A stretch of 55,675 bases of DNA from Sphingobacteriia bacterium (GTDB lineage: Bacteria; Bacteroidota; Bacteroidia; NS11-12g; UBA9320). The number at the start of each line of letters is the position of its first letter. Position 1 is the first letter of the stretch. The notes beneath the pieces were generated by a model. That model worked only from the letters and a program-made list of their open reading frames with translations, was not told the DNA's origin and ran no database searches. The stretch is from assembly GCA_008080835.1 (NCBI GenBank), contig VMDK01000124.1, positions 1 through 55,675 of the forward strand, written 5' to 3'. Of this stretch, positions 47,334-55,675 are shown in pieces. The position numbers and the translations under genes were made by a program.

Positions 47334-48380
47334 ATGAATTCCGACAATTCCACACCGAAAGTCTCCGTAGTTATTCTCAACTACAACACCTCCGGTCTGC
47401 TGGAATTGCTGATCCCTTTTGTTCAAGCGTCTACTTACCAAAACTTCGAGATCGTTGTCATCGACAATGCTTCTTCAGACGACAGTGTGCAAATGCTCGC
47501 TGAAAAATTCGTGGATGTTAAAGTGATCGTTCACGAGGAGAATCTTGGATTTGCAGAAGGTTATAACCGCGGACTTGCTCAATTGGAAACACCGTATTGG
47601 ATCCTGCTCAACAGTGATGTAGAAGTCGATAAGGACTGGATCCAACCGTTGGTTGAAGTGATGGAATCCGACGAGAAGATCGCAGCCACAGGTCCGAAGA
47701 TCCTGGACTATTACAAGCGCGACCACTTCGAATATGCCGGTGCAGCCGGAGGCTATATGGACAAGTGGGCTTATCCTTTTTGTCGAGGTCGCCTTTTTCA
47801 CACCTTGGAAAAGGATGAAGATCAATACGAAGATCGCAGGGAAGTATTTTGGGTGAGTGGGGCAGCATTCATGGTGCGTGCATCGGCTTACCGGGAACTC
47901 GGCGGGCTTGACGCAGTTCTGTTTGCACATATGGAGGAGATCGATCTGTGCTGGAGAATGAAAAATCAAGGCTACCAGGTTTGGATCTGTCCGCAATCAA
48001 AGGTTTATCACATGGGTGGTGGAACTTTGTCGAAGCAAAGCAAGCACAAGTCATTCCTGAACTTCCGCAACAACCTCGCGATCGTAGTGAAGAATGCGCC
48101 GAGGCATAAGTTGTTGAGACATATCTTCATTCGCCTCTGTTTGGATAGCATTGCCGCGGTTCGCTATCTGTTCTCCCCACAATGGAAACATTTCTTTGCC
48201 ATTGTTCATGCGCACTGGGACCTGATCTTCTTTTTTCGAAGGTGGTGGCAAAAACGTCAGGATCTGACGGGACCTTTCGAATTCAGGATACACAAAGGTT
48301 ATTACGGTAAAAGTGTTGTAGAGGAATATTTCCTGAAGGGAAAAAAAACGTTCAACGATCTTCCTGATTCAGATCGATGA
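47334..48380 (+). CDS. Glycosyltransferase family 2
   Basis: 'VSVVILNYNTSGLLELLIPFVQASTYQNFEIVVIDNASSDDSVQML', 'WILLNSDVEVDKDW', 'VSGAAFMVRASAYRELGGLDAVLFAHMEEIDLCWRMKNQGYQ'. Confidence 0.95.
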   Translation: MNSDNSTPKVSVVILNYNTSGLLELLIPFVQASTYQNFEIVVIDNASSDDSVQMLAEKFVDVKVIVHEENLGFAEGYNRGLAQLETPYWILLNSDVEVDKDWIQPLVEVMESDEKIAATGPKILDYYKRDHFEYAGAAGGYMDKWAYPFCRGRLFHTLEKDEDQYEDRREVFWVSGAAFMVRASAYRELGGLDAVLFAHMEEIDLCWRMKNQGYQVWICPQSKVYHMGGGTLSKQSKHKSFLNFRNNLAIVVKNAPRHKLLRHIFIRLCLDSIAAVRYLFSPQWKHFFAIVHAHWDLIFFFRRWWQKRQDLTGPFEFRIHKGYYGKSVVEEYFLKGKKTFNDLPDSDR

Positions 48381-48786
48381 GAAAACGCAAGGCTAATTCA
48401 TAGCCTTTGATCCCTAAGCCAAACAAATAGCCTGTACAGTACTTAGCAAGGAGGTCGGTATGTCGCTCTTCCTCACGTCGGTATATGTTTGAAATATGTA
48501 CTCCGACAACCGGGATCTCAACCGCTGCGACCGCATCGGCGATGGCAATGGAGGTGTGGCTATATGCCGCAGCATTTAGAATGATTCCGTCGCATTTTTT
48601 GCGAAGGTCCTGTATGATATTCACAAGCTCACCCTCGACATTGCTCTGGAAATAACTGATCTCCACATCAGCAAAAGATGATTTGAGTTCATCGAGTACA
48701 TCGCTGAATGTGCGACTTCCGTAGATATCGGGTTCTCGCTCTCCAAGCAGATTCAAGTTAGGTCCGTTAACGATCGCAAAGTGCAT
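48352..48786 (-). CDS. aroQ: Type II 3-dehydroquinate dehydratase
   Basis: 'MHFAIVNGPNLNLLGEREPDIYGSRTF', 'SNVEGELVNIIQDLRKKCDGIILNAAAYSHTSIAIADAV', 'EIPVVGVHISNIYRREEERHTDLLAKYCTGYLFGLGIKGYELAL'. Start refined from 49017 to 48786. Confidence 0.96.
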   Translation of the reverse strand: MHFAIVNGPNLNLLGEREPDIYGSRTFSDVLDELKSSFADVEISYFQSNVEGELVNIIQDLRKKCDGIILNAAAYSHTSIAIADAVAAVEIPVVGVHISNIYRREEERHTDLLAKYCTGYLFGLGIKGYELALRFLIDLNQEDR

Positions 48787-48823
48787 CGCACAAATATCAT
48801 ATACTCTGAGCAACTTGTGATTC

Positions 48824-48852
48824 TTGCATCGGAAAGTAAATGAGTAAATTTG
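48824..48852 (+). promoter_or_regulatory. Promoter for PurF-like gene: TTG-N18-TAAATTTG
   Basis: TTG 48824-48826, perfect TAnnTTTG 48845-48852, in the divergent aroQ/purF-like spacer. Confidence 0.45.
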
Positions 48853-48870
48853 CGTGCTCAATCCGATTCG

Positions 48871-50757
48871 ATGAGCGATCCGATCAAGCACGAATGTGGC
48901 GTTGTTTTCCTTCGCCTCCGCAAACCACTCGAATATTACCAGGAGAAGTATGGCTCTGCCCTTTACGGTATCCGAAAGCTTCAACTGATCATGGCCAAAC
49001 AGCTCAATCGTGGGCAAGATGGCGCCGGTATCGGTGTGGTTAAACTAAACCCCGAATTTGGCCGCCGTTACATTGCCCGTAAGCGAAGCAATGACAAGAA
49101 TGCGGTAGCCAACATCTTCGAATCTGTTCTGGAATCGTACAAGAATCTGGATGAAGCCAAGGTCAACGACACGGAGTGGCTCAAAGCGAATTTCCCATAT
49201 GCAGGGGAGCTATTGCTGGGTCATCTGCGCTATGGAACTCATGGCAAAAACAGCATTGAGAACATTCATCCGTTCCTGCGTCAAAACAACTGGATGAGCC
49301 GGAACCTGGTGATCGCAGGGAATTACAACGTGACCAATATCGATGAGCTCTTCAACCTGCTCATTGATCTGGGTCAGCAGCCAAAGGAAAAATCGGATAA
49401 CGTGACCATGCTCGAGAAGATCGGTCACTTCCTGGATGAAGAGAACTCCAAACTCCTGCACGAATACCGCAAGGAGGATCTTGACAACGCGAGCATCGCG
49501 AATAAGATCAAAGAGAACATGGACATTCAGGATATCCTGATCAACTCGTTCCGTAACATCGATGGTGGATACCACATGGTAGGAATGATCGGTGATGGAA
49601 ATGCATTTGTGACTCGAGATCCATGGGGGATCCGCCCTTCCTATTACTACGAAGACGAAGAAGTCGTGGTGGTCGCTTCCGAGCGTCCTGCGATCATGAC
49701 AGCCTTCAACCTGGAGCTGAGCGACATCCGAGAATTGAAGCTTGGTCACGCACTCATTGTGAAACGAAACGGTGAGATGAGCGAGGTGAAGATCCGAGAA
49801 GAACGGGAACGCAAGAGCTGTTCATTTGAACGTATCTATTTCTCTCGTGGCAGCGACATCAACATCCATGAAGAGCGCAAGGAACTTGGCCGTCATTTGG
49901 CAAAGGACATTCTGAAGAAGATCGAGTTTGATGTTCGCCCGGTCGTATTCTCCTATATCCCGAATACGGCTTCAACTTGTTTTTACGGAGTGGTAGATGG
50001 CATCTACCGTTATCTCGACAAGTATAAAATGGAGGCCATCCTCAAATTGAAGGACCTCCAACCAGAAAAGCTCAAGGAGATACTTGCTATCAAGATCCGA
50101 CGAGAGAAGATCTTGGTCAAGGACGTCAAGATGCGCACGTTCATCACACAAGATGAGGATCGGGAGGATATGGTAGGGCACGTATATGATGTGACCTACG
50201 GTGTTTCGAAGCTCGGTGACACGTTGGTTGTTGTTGACGATAGTATTGTCCGAGGAACCACACTCAAGACAAGCATTTTGCGGATCCTGGATCGCTTGAA
50301 TCCAAAGAAAGTGATCGTGGCCAGTAGTGCTCCTATCATCAAATATCCGGATTGCTACGGGATCGACATGAGTCGTATGAATGAGTTCGTAGCCTTCCGC
50401 GCTTTGTTGTCGTTACTCAAGAAAACGGACCAGGAGTACAAGCTCAAGGAAGTGTACGAAGAGTGCAAGCGACAACTGAGCCTACCTGACGACGAAGTAC
50501 GAAACGCTGTGAAGGATCTCTATGCCCTGTTCACGGATGAAGAACTCGTTCAGGAGATCGCAAAACTCGTTACACCTGAGGGCATGAAGGCAGATGTCGA
50601 GATCGTGTATCAAAGTGTCGAGAATCTGCATAAATCCTGCCCACGTCACAAAGGCGACTGGTACTTCACGGGCGATTTCCCAACACCGGGAGGTATGCGA
50701 GTAGTGAACAGGTCCTTCATTTATTACATGGAGGGGAATAAAGCGAGAGCGTACTAG
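48871..50757 (+). CDS. Class II glutamine amidotransferase / amidophosphoribosyltransferase (long PurF-like form)
   Basis: 'MSDPIKHECGVVFLRLRKPLEYYQEKYGSALYGIRKLQLIMAKQLNRGQDGAGIG', 'LLLGHLRYGTHGKN', PRPP loop 'LVVVDDSIVRGTTLKTSILRIL'. Confidence 0.88.
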   Translation: MSDPIKHECGVVFLRLRKPLEYYQEKYGSALYGIRKLQLIMAKQLNRGQDGAGIGVVKLNPEFGRRYIARKRSNDKNAVANIFESVLESYKNLDEAKVNDTEWLKANFPYAGELLLGHLRYGTHGKNSIENIHPFLRQNNWMSRNLVIAGNYNVTNIDELFNLLIDLGQQPKEKSDNVTMLEKIGHFLDEENSKLLHEYRKEDLDNASIANKIKENMDIQDILINSFRNIDGGYHMVGMIGDGNAFVTRDPWGIRPSYYYEDEEVVVVASERPAIMTAFNLELSDIRELKLGHALIVKRNGEMSEVKIREERERKSCSFERIYFSRGSDINIHEERKELGRHLAKDILKKIEFDVRPVVFSYIPNTASTCFYGVVDGIYRYLDKYKMEAILKLKDLQPEKLKEILAIKIRREKILVKDVKMRTFITQDEDREDMVGHVYDVTYGVSKLGDTLVVVDDSIVRGTTLKTSILRILDRLNPKKVIVASSAPIIKYPDCYGIDMSRMNEFVAFRALLSLLKKTDQEYKLKEVYEECKRQLSLPDDEVRNAVKDLYALFTDEELVQEIAKLVTPEGMKADVEIVYQSVENLHKSCPRHKGDWYFTGDFPTPGGMRVVNRSFIYYMEGNKARAY

Positions 50758-50841
50758 AACAGATTCGGGCATCGGTCCATACACTGGAATCTTCTACAGT
50801 CAAAAGTGGCGTTTCACTGGTATTGAACATTTGGCGTTATA

Positions 50842-52704
50842 TTGCCTTTTTGGTGTGATGCCGATGACTTGATCCCAGTGAGTCCAAAAATTTTCAAAAG
50901 GTCGCTATTCTTATTTGCCATTTTGTTGGCTCCATGTGGCGTATTGGCCAAGCAGGACTCATTGATCAATCTGATCAAAATCCAAAAGGATGACACATCG
51001 AGGGTTGATCTGCAACTGAAACTCGCCGGTTACTGGATAGATAGCAAGCAATTTGATAGAGCCGACTCATTACTTGAAGAAATATTGCCTGTCGCAACAG
51101 ATCTCCAACATCAAAAGGGATTAGCCAATTAATATCATCACAAAGGGATCTTGTACTTCCGCACTCTGAAACCCTATGACGTCATCTCTACCTATTTCTT
51201 GAAAAGCCTTCGAATATTCGATCAGATAAACGACAGTCTAGGAAAAGCAAAGTGTCAGCTACAACTCGGGCTCATTCAATACCTCATCGACAGCTATGCA
51301 GAAGCAGTTGAATATTTTGAAGAAGGTACAATGAATTGTGGGGTAGACGGGCCAGGTTACCATACCATGCGCTATCTGTCCGGGATCTGTTATTCGGAAT
51401 TAGGAAGATTTGATCGAGCAGAAGAACTCCTGAATGCATCGTTACTGAATTATGCCGCCGGGGATCCTGATAAGGTCGTGACGGTTCGAGCGTTCATCGG
51501 AAAATTATATTTCAATCAGAAAAAGTACGTGGAGTGCATTAGAGAATTGGAAGATGCTTTAGTCGATTATCCTCGAAATAGTGATTCGGCCTCGGTGTCA
51601 CCGGTTCGTGCATTCCTGAGTGCAGCATATCTGAAATTTGGAGATCTTGAAAAGACTATAGAAAACGGTGAATTCGTATTGAACAACGTCGATGTGACTT
51701 CAGGGATCACATACTGGATGATTGCAGCATCAAGTCTTCATAAGGCCTATAGACGAAGCGGAAAAAGTGACGATGCATACAGGGTGCTTCTCCGATTGAC
51801 GGAGTTCTCTGATTCCGTTGGTGGGACTCGCACTAGAGAGCGCCTCACAATTGACAAGGCAAAATACGAATTCGACAAGGAGCTTTATAGGGAAAAGGCT
51901 CAACAAGATCTGGAATTTCAGGTCAAACTCCGAGAGAAGAACAGGCAGCGGGACATAGGATTCGGCTTGGGAATTCTGGCAATTCTGTTAGCCGTTGGAT
52001 TCTATTCACGCTGGCGATTGGTGAAAAACGCAAAGAATCTGATCGAATCAGAAAAGGAGCGTTCAGATGAACTCCTTTTAAATATCCTGCCTGCTGAAGT
52101 GGCGGAAGAGTTGAAGAACGAAGGACGCACGGAAGCTCGCGATTTCGATATGGTGAGCATTTTGTTCACGGATTTCAAGGAATTCACCCAGGCTTCTGAA
52201 AAACTCTCTCCATCGGAGCTGGTAGAAGAGATCAATGTTTGTTTTGAAGCCTTCGACGGGATCTGCGAACAATTCGGGATCGAGAAGATCAAGACCATCG
52301 GCGACAGCTATATGGCTGCAGGTGGAATCCCTGTACCTGACCCACACTCAGTGAAAGGAGCAGTACTCGCAGCTATTCACATGCAGGAGTTCATCAGAAA
52401 TCGGTACCAGAAACAACGTTCCAAAGATGCACATGCATTTGAGATGCGAGTAGGCATCCATACCGGACCCGTCGTTGCCGGAATTGTCGGTGTCAAGAAA
52501 TTCCAGTATGACATTTGGGGAGACACAGTAAATACTGCCAGTAGAATGGAGTCATCCGGAGAAGTAGATGCGGTAAATGTTTCACAAGCCACCTACGACC
52601 ACCTTAAGGATGACCCGGACCTGGAGTTTGAGCATCGCGGAAAAGTAGAAGCCAAAGGCAAAGGGGAAATTGATATGTACTTTGTCCGACTGCGAACCTC
52701 TTAA
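50842..52704 (+). pseudogene. TPR-containing class III adenylate cyclase, interrupted by in-frame TAA at 51130-51132
   Basis: ORFs 50842..51132 and 51151..52704 are in the same frame; signal peptide and TPRs in the first, TPRs + TM + cyclase domain ('VSILFTDFKEFTQASEKLSP', 'IEKIKTIGDSYMAAGG', 'FQYDIWGDTVNTASRMESSG') in the second. Confidence 0.75.
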
Positions 52705-52777
52705 ATTCAGCATACAATCCATCAAGAATGTTCATCGTTCACTACTTTTGATCCAGAGTCAATTATATTCCAGAACC

Positions 52778-53221
52778 ATGTATAAATACATTTCGCTTCT
52801 CGTCTTTTTAATAGGTATGAGCATAAGCTCTGAGGCTAACATAGGCCCTATGGATACCCTTGGTATCACTGCGGGCTCCGTTCACATGAAAGGTGAGTTT
52901 GAATACACCAAATTCCTAAAGAAGCACAAAGGAGATAACAAGTTAGTGATCCATGTTTGGTACAATCCAACTTCCAGTACCAAGACCACCAAAGAGGTCA
53001 GAGCGGGAAAGGATGAGATCTACTTCCTCTACGGCCGAAACCTTCGTAAAGGTGCCTCCGAAATGGAGTTCGAGCTAGGGGAAAACGTACTAAAAGCATT
53101 CAAGAAGAAGAAGGAAAGCGAGCTGACCGAACTGGTCGATTTCCTTCAGTTCGATGTCTTCCCCGGACAGCATTTCAACGGTGATAAGGCAATGGAAGTC
53201 TTGCTCCGAGCACTCGAGTAA
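52778..53221 (+). CDS. Hypothetical secreted protein
   Basis: Signal peptide MYKYISLLVFLIGMSISSEANIG; 147 aa; ATG at 52778. Confidence 0.65.
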   Translation: MYKYISLLVFLIGMSISSEANIGPMDTLGITAGSVHMKGEFEYTKFLKKHKGDNKLVIHVWYNPTSSTKTTKEVRAGKDEIYFLYGRNLRKGASEMEFELGENVLKAFKKKKESELTELVDFLQFDVFPGQHFNGDKAMEVLLRALE

Positions 53222-53230
53222 AAGTCCTTG

Positions 53231-55675
53231 TCAAATCGATATATTTCTCAATCTGAGCGCATTTCCAATCACCGAAACAGAGCTGAAGCTCATCGCCAAA
53301 GCCGCGACCATAGGCGAGAGGAGTAAACCGAAAATCGGGAATAATACTCCTGCAGCAATCGGCACACCAATGGTGTTGTATACCAACGCGAAGAAAAGAT
53401 TTTGCCGGATGTTCTTCATTACCGACTCACTCAAATTGCGCGCTTTCACCACTCCATGAAGATCCCCTTTCACCAGGGTGATCATGGCGCTCTCGATGGC
53501 AACATCCGTTCCCGTCCCCATGGCAATTCCAACATCGCTTTTGGCCAATGCCGGTGCATCGTTGATACCGTCTCCCGCCATTGCTACTACCTTTCCGTCC
53601 TGCTGTAAGCGTTCTACCTCAGCAAGCTTGTCCTGCGGTAGCATATTCGCTTTGAATGTGGTCAATTGAAGCTGTTCTGCAACTGCCCGGGCAGTGGTCT
53701 GGTTATCGCCCGTGAGCATAATAACTTCGATTCCTTTACCTTGTAATTCAGCGATCGCCTTGGCACTCGTTTCTTTGATCTTGTCTTCGATCGCGATGAA
53801 ACCGACTGCCTGACCATCAAGTGCAAGGAAGGAAACGGTTTTTCCTTTCGAGCGCAACTCATCAGCCGCGGATTCCATGCTATCCGTGATCTCCACATTG
53901 GCGTGACCCATCAATTTGCTATTCCCCAGATGCACTCTTTTCCCATTCACCGTTCCTTCTAATCCTTGTCCTGTGATCGAATTGAATGAATCGGCGAACC
54001 ACGGTTCAACATTTTGTTCCTTACCAAAAACCATAGTTGCCTCGGCCAAAGGATGTTCGCTATTCCTATTCAACGAGATGATGTAGCGCAGGAGCTCATC
54101 TTCGCTAAATCGGTCGTCAACAGATATAACCTGATCAACCGTCGGCTTTCCTTCTGTGATCGTTCCTGTCTTGTCCACGACCAACGTCGTGATCTTGTTC
54201 ATCTTCTCCAGGGCTTCGGCATTTTTAACCAGAACACCATGTTGAGCCCCTTTTCCCACCCCAACCATCACCGACATAGGCGTTGCCAGACCAAGCGCAC
54301 AAGGACAAGCGATGATCAACACTGCTACAGCATTGACCAAGGCGTATACGTAAGCAGGTTCCGGCCCCCAGGCGGCCCAGATTCCGAAGGTGATCAGCGA
54401 TATCCCAACGACAGTCGGCACAAAATACGCGGAAACTGTGTCGGCCAATTTTTGGATCGGTGCCCGACTTCGACTGGCATCGTTCACCATTTTGATGATC
54501 TGCGAAAGCAGGGTGTCAGATCCAACCTTTTCCGCTCTCATCAGAAAGGTCTTGTTGCCATTTATGGTCCCGCTGCTCACTGAGTCATTCACCGTTTTGC
54601 TGACGGGAACTGGTTCACCGGTGATCATGGATTCATCTATGCTGGTCTCTCCTTCTGTGATGATGCCGTCAACCGGTATCTTCTCTCCCGGTTTGACCTT
54701 GATGATATCGTGGAGGACCAGTTTATCTATTGCTACGGTCACTTCCTGACCGTGTTCCATTCGAGTGGCTTTGTTAGGTGCCAGCTTCAAGAGCTCTTTC
54801 ACAGCCGAACTCGTTTTGCTGTGGGCGCGTGCTTCCAACAGTTGGCCCAGGAGGACCAAAGTGAGGATGACAGTTGCTGCTTCGAAGTAAACGTGCACCG
54901 TTCCGGCATCCGTGGTGAATTGCTCTGGAAAGATACTTGGGAACAGCAACCCTACTACGCTGAAAATCCAGGCAACACCCGCACCAAGTGCGATCAGTGT
55001 GAACATATTCGGACTCCGTCTCAGCACACTGTTGTATCCCCGAATGAAGAACATCCATGTCGCATAGAAAACCACAGGAAAAGACAGCACAAATTGGATC
55101 CAATTCCACGACTTCATATCGAGCCAATCGTACAATGGATTACCCGGGATCATTTCGCTCATAGCGATGAGGAAGATGGGCAGTGTAAATGCTACGGCGA
55201 TCTTAAACTTCCTCAACAAGCCCGAGTAGCTCTTCTCTTCCGCATTTGGTTCGGGTTTCATGGGAACCAGGTCCATCCCGCATATCGGACATGCTCCGGG
55301 TTCCTCTTCCACCACATCTGGATGCATCGGACAGGTCCATTGAGTGCCGGAACTATTCAGATTTTGCTCCTCTACCAGGTCCATCCCGCACACCGGGCAA
55401 TCACCTGGTTTGTCATGGGTCTTGTCACCTTCGCAATGCATGGGACAATAGAACACCCCTGTTCCTTGTCCCAGTGGTTGTGCTGCACTTTCATGGCCAT
55501 GCTCATGCACGTGCTCGTGCCCTTCAGGGTATATCGCATACGTTGAACCTTCCAGCGCTGCTTTGAAATCATCGATCTCAATATGTTCCTCCATCTCGAT
55601 CGTGGCCTTATTCTCAGCCAGGTTGACCTCCACAGCCACCACTCCGGGCACCTTCGACAGAGAAGACTCTACATG
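53231..55675 (-). CDS. copA: Heavy-metal (copper) translocating P-type ATPase, truncated by window end
   Basis: HMA remnant 'HVESSLSKVPGVVAVEVNL', two CPMH...CPxCGMDL metal-binding domains, 'IIACPCALGLATPMSVMVGVGKGAQHGVLVKNAEALEKM', 'VVDKTGTITEGKPTV', 'MLTGDNQTTARAVA', 'AGDGINDAPALAKSDVGIAMGTGTDVAIESA'. Frame stays open to base 55675, so the ORF-track start at 55651 is not real. Confidence 0.95.
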   Translation of the reverse strand, partial: HVESSLSKVPGVVAVEVNLAENKATIEMEEHIEIDDFKAALEGSTYAIYPEGHEHVHEHGHESAAQPLGQGTGVFYCPMHCEGDKTHDKPGDCPVCGMDLVEEQNLNSSGTQWTCPMHPDVVEEEPGACPICGMDLVPMKPEPNAEEKSYSGLLRKFKIAVAFTLPIFLIAMSEMIPGNPLYDWLDMKSWNWIQFVLSFPVVFYATWMFFIRGYNSVLRRSPNMFTLIALGAGVAWIFSVVGLLFPSIFPEQFTTDAGTVHVYFEAATVILTLVLLGQLLEARAHSKTSSAVKELLKLAPNKATRMEHGQEVTVAIDKLVLHDIIKVKPGEKIPVDGIITEGETSIDESMITGEPVPVSKTVNDSVSSGTINGNKTFLMRAEKVGSDTLLSQIIKMVNDASRSRAPIQKLADTVSAYFVPTVVGISLITFGIWAAWGPEPAYVYALVNAVAVLIIACPCALGLATPMSVMVGVGKGAQHGVLVKNAEALEKMNKITTLVVDKTGTITEGKPTVDQVISVDDRFSEDELLRYIISLNRNSEHPLAEATMVFGKEQNVEPWFADSFNSITGQGLEGTVNGKRVHLGNSKLMGHANVEITDSMESAADELRSKGKTVSFLALDGQAVGFIAIEDKIKETSAKAIAELQGKGIEVIMLTGDNQTTARAVAEQLQLTTFKANMLPQDKLAEVERLQQDGKVVAMAGDGINDAPALAKSDVGIAMGTGTDVAIESAMITLVKGDLHGVVKARNLSESVMKNIRQNLFFALVYNTIGVPIAAGVLFPIFGLLLSPMVAALAMSFSSVSVIGNALRLRNISI

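Noticed and set aside
48787-49017. N-terminal extension of aroQ in the ORF track
   Set aside because: AroQ begins at MHFAIVNGPNLNLLG (48786); the extension runs over the divergent promoter and into the PurF-like gene.
51130-51132. Stop codon reassignment (TAA read as an amino acid)
   Set aside because: TAA is used as a normal terminator for several intact genes in this window (e.g. rpmH, lpd), so local mutation or error is the simpler explanation.
1-55675. Integrated prophage, IS element, CRISPR array or biosynthetic gene cluster
   Set aside because: No integrase/transposase, phage structural genes, spacer-repeat periodicity, or NRPS/PKS/RiPP genes were seen on either strand.

Overview
The window looks chromosomal and comes from a gliding/T9SS-type Bacteroidota, probably Flavobacteriales. 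Evidence: GldH, T9SS type A and type B C-terminal sorting domains, and TAnnTTTG -7 promoter boxes. Most of it is densely packed housekeeping and envelope genes: S41 protease, rpmH-rnpA-yidD, recQ, tRNA-Gln, prs, rplY, aspS, lpd, kynU, sucD, lysS, rlmD, aroQ and a CopA-type ATPase. I saw no rRNA, CRISPR array, prophage or IS element. Two genes absent from the ORF track were recovered by reading: rpmH (52 aa) and a 40-aa lipoprotein. Two edge genes are truncated by the window: an M28 peptidase on the left and CopA on the right. The strongest unexplained signal is upstream of a HipBA toxin-antitoxin module: four 20-bp pseudo-palindromes (core CCGTTCGG/CCGAACGG) whose centres are each exactly 49 bp apart. 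Other points of interest are an ECF sigma / anti-sigma / double Spy-like operon with a 13-bp inverted repeat upstream, a ureohydrolase-fold protein that has lost its metal-binding motifs, an adenylate cyclase gene split by one in-frame TAA, a frameshifted outer-membrane protein gene, a 5'-truncated T9SS cargo remnant, and a dispersed TGTCGGG repeat that forms a G-quadruplex motif at one locus. No database search was possible; family assignments rest on recognised motifs.
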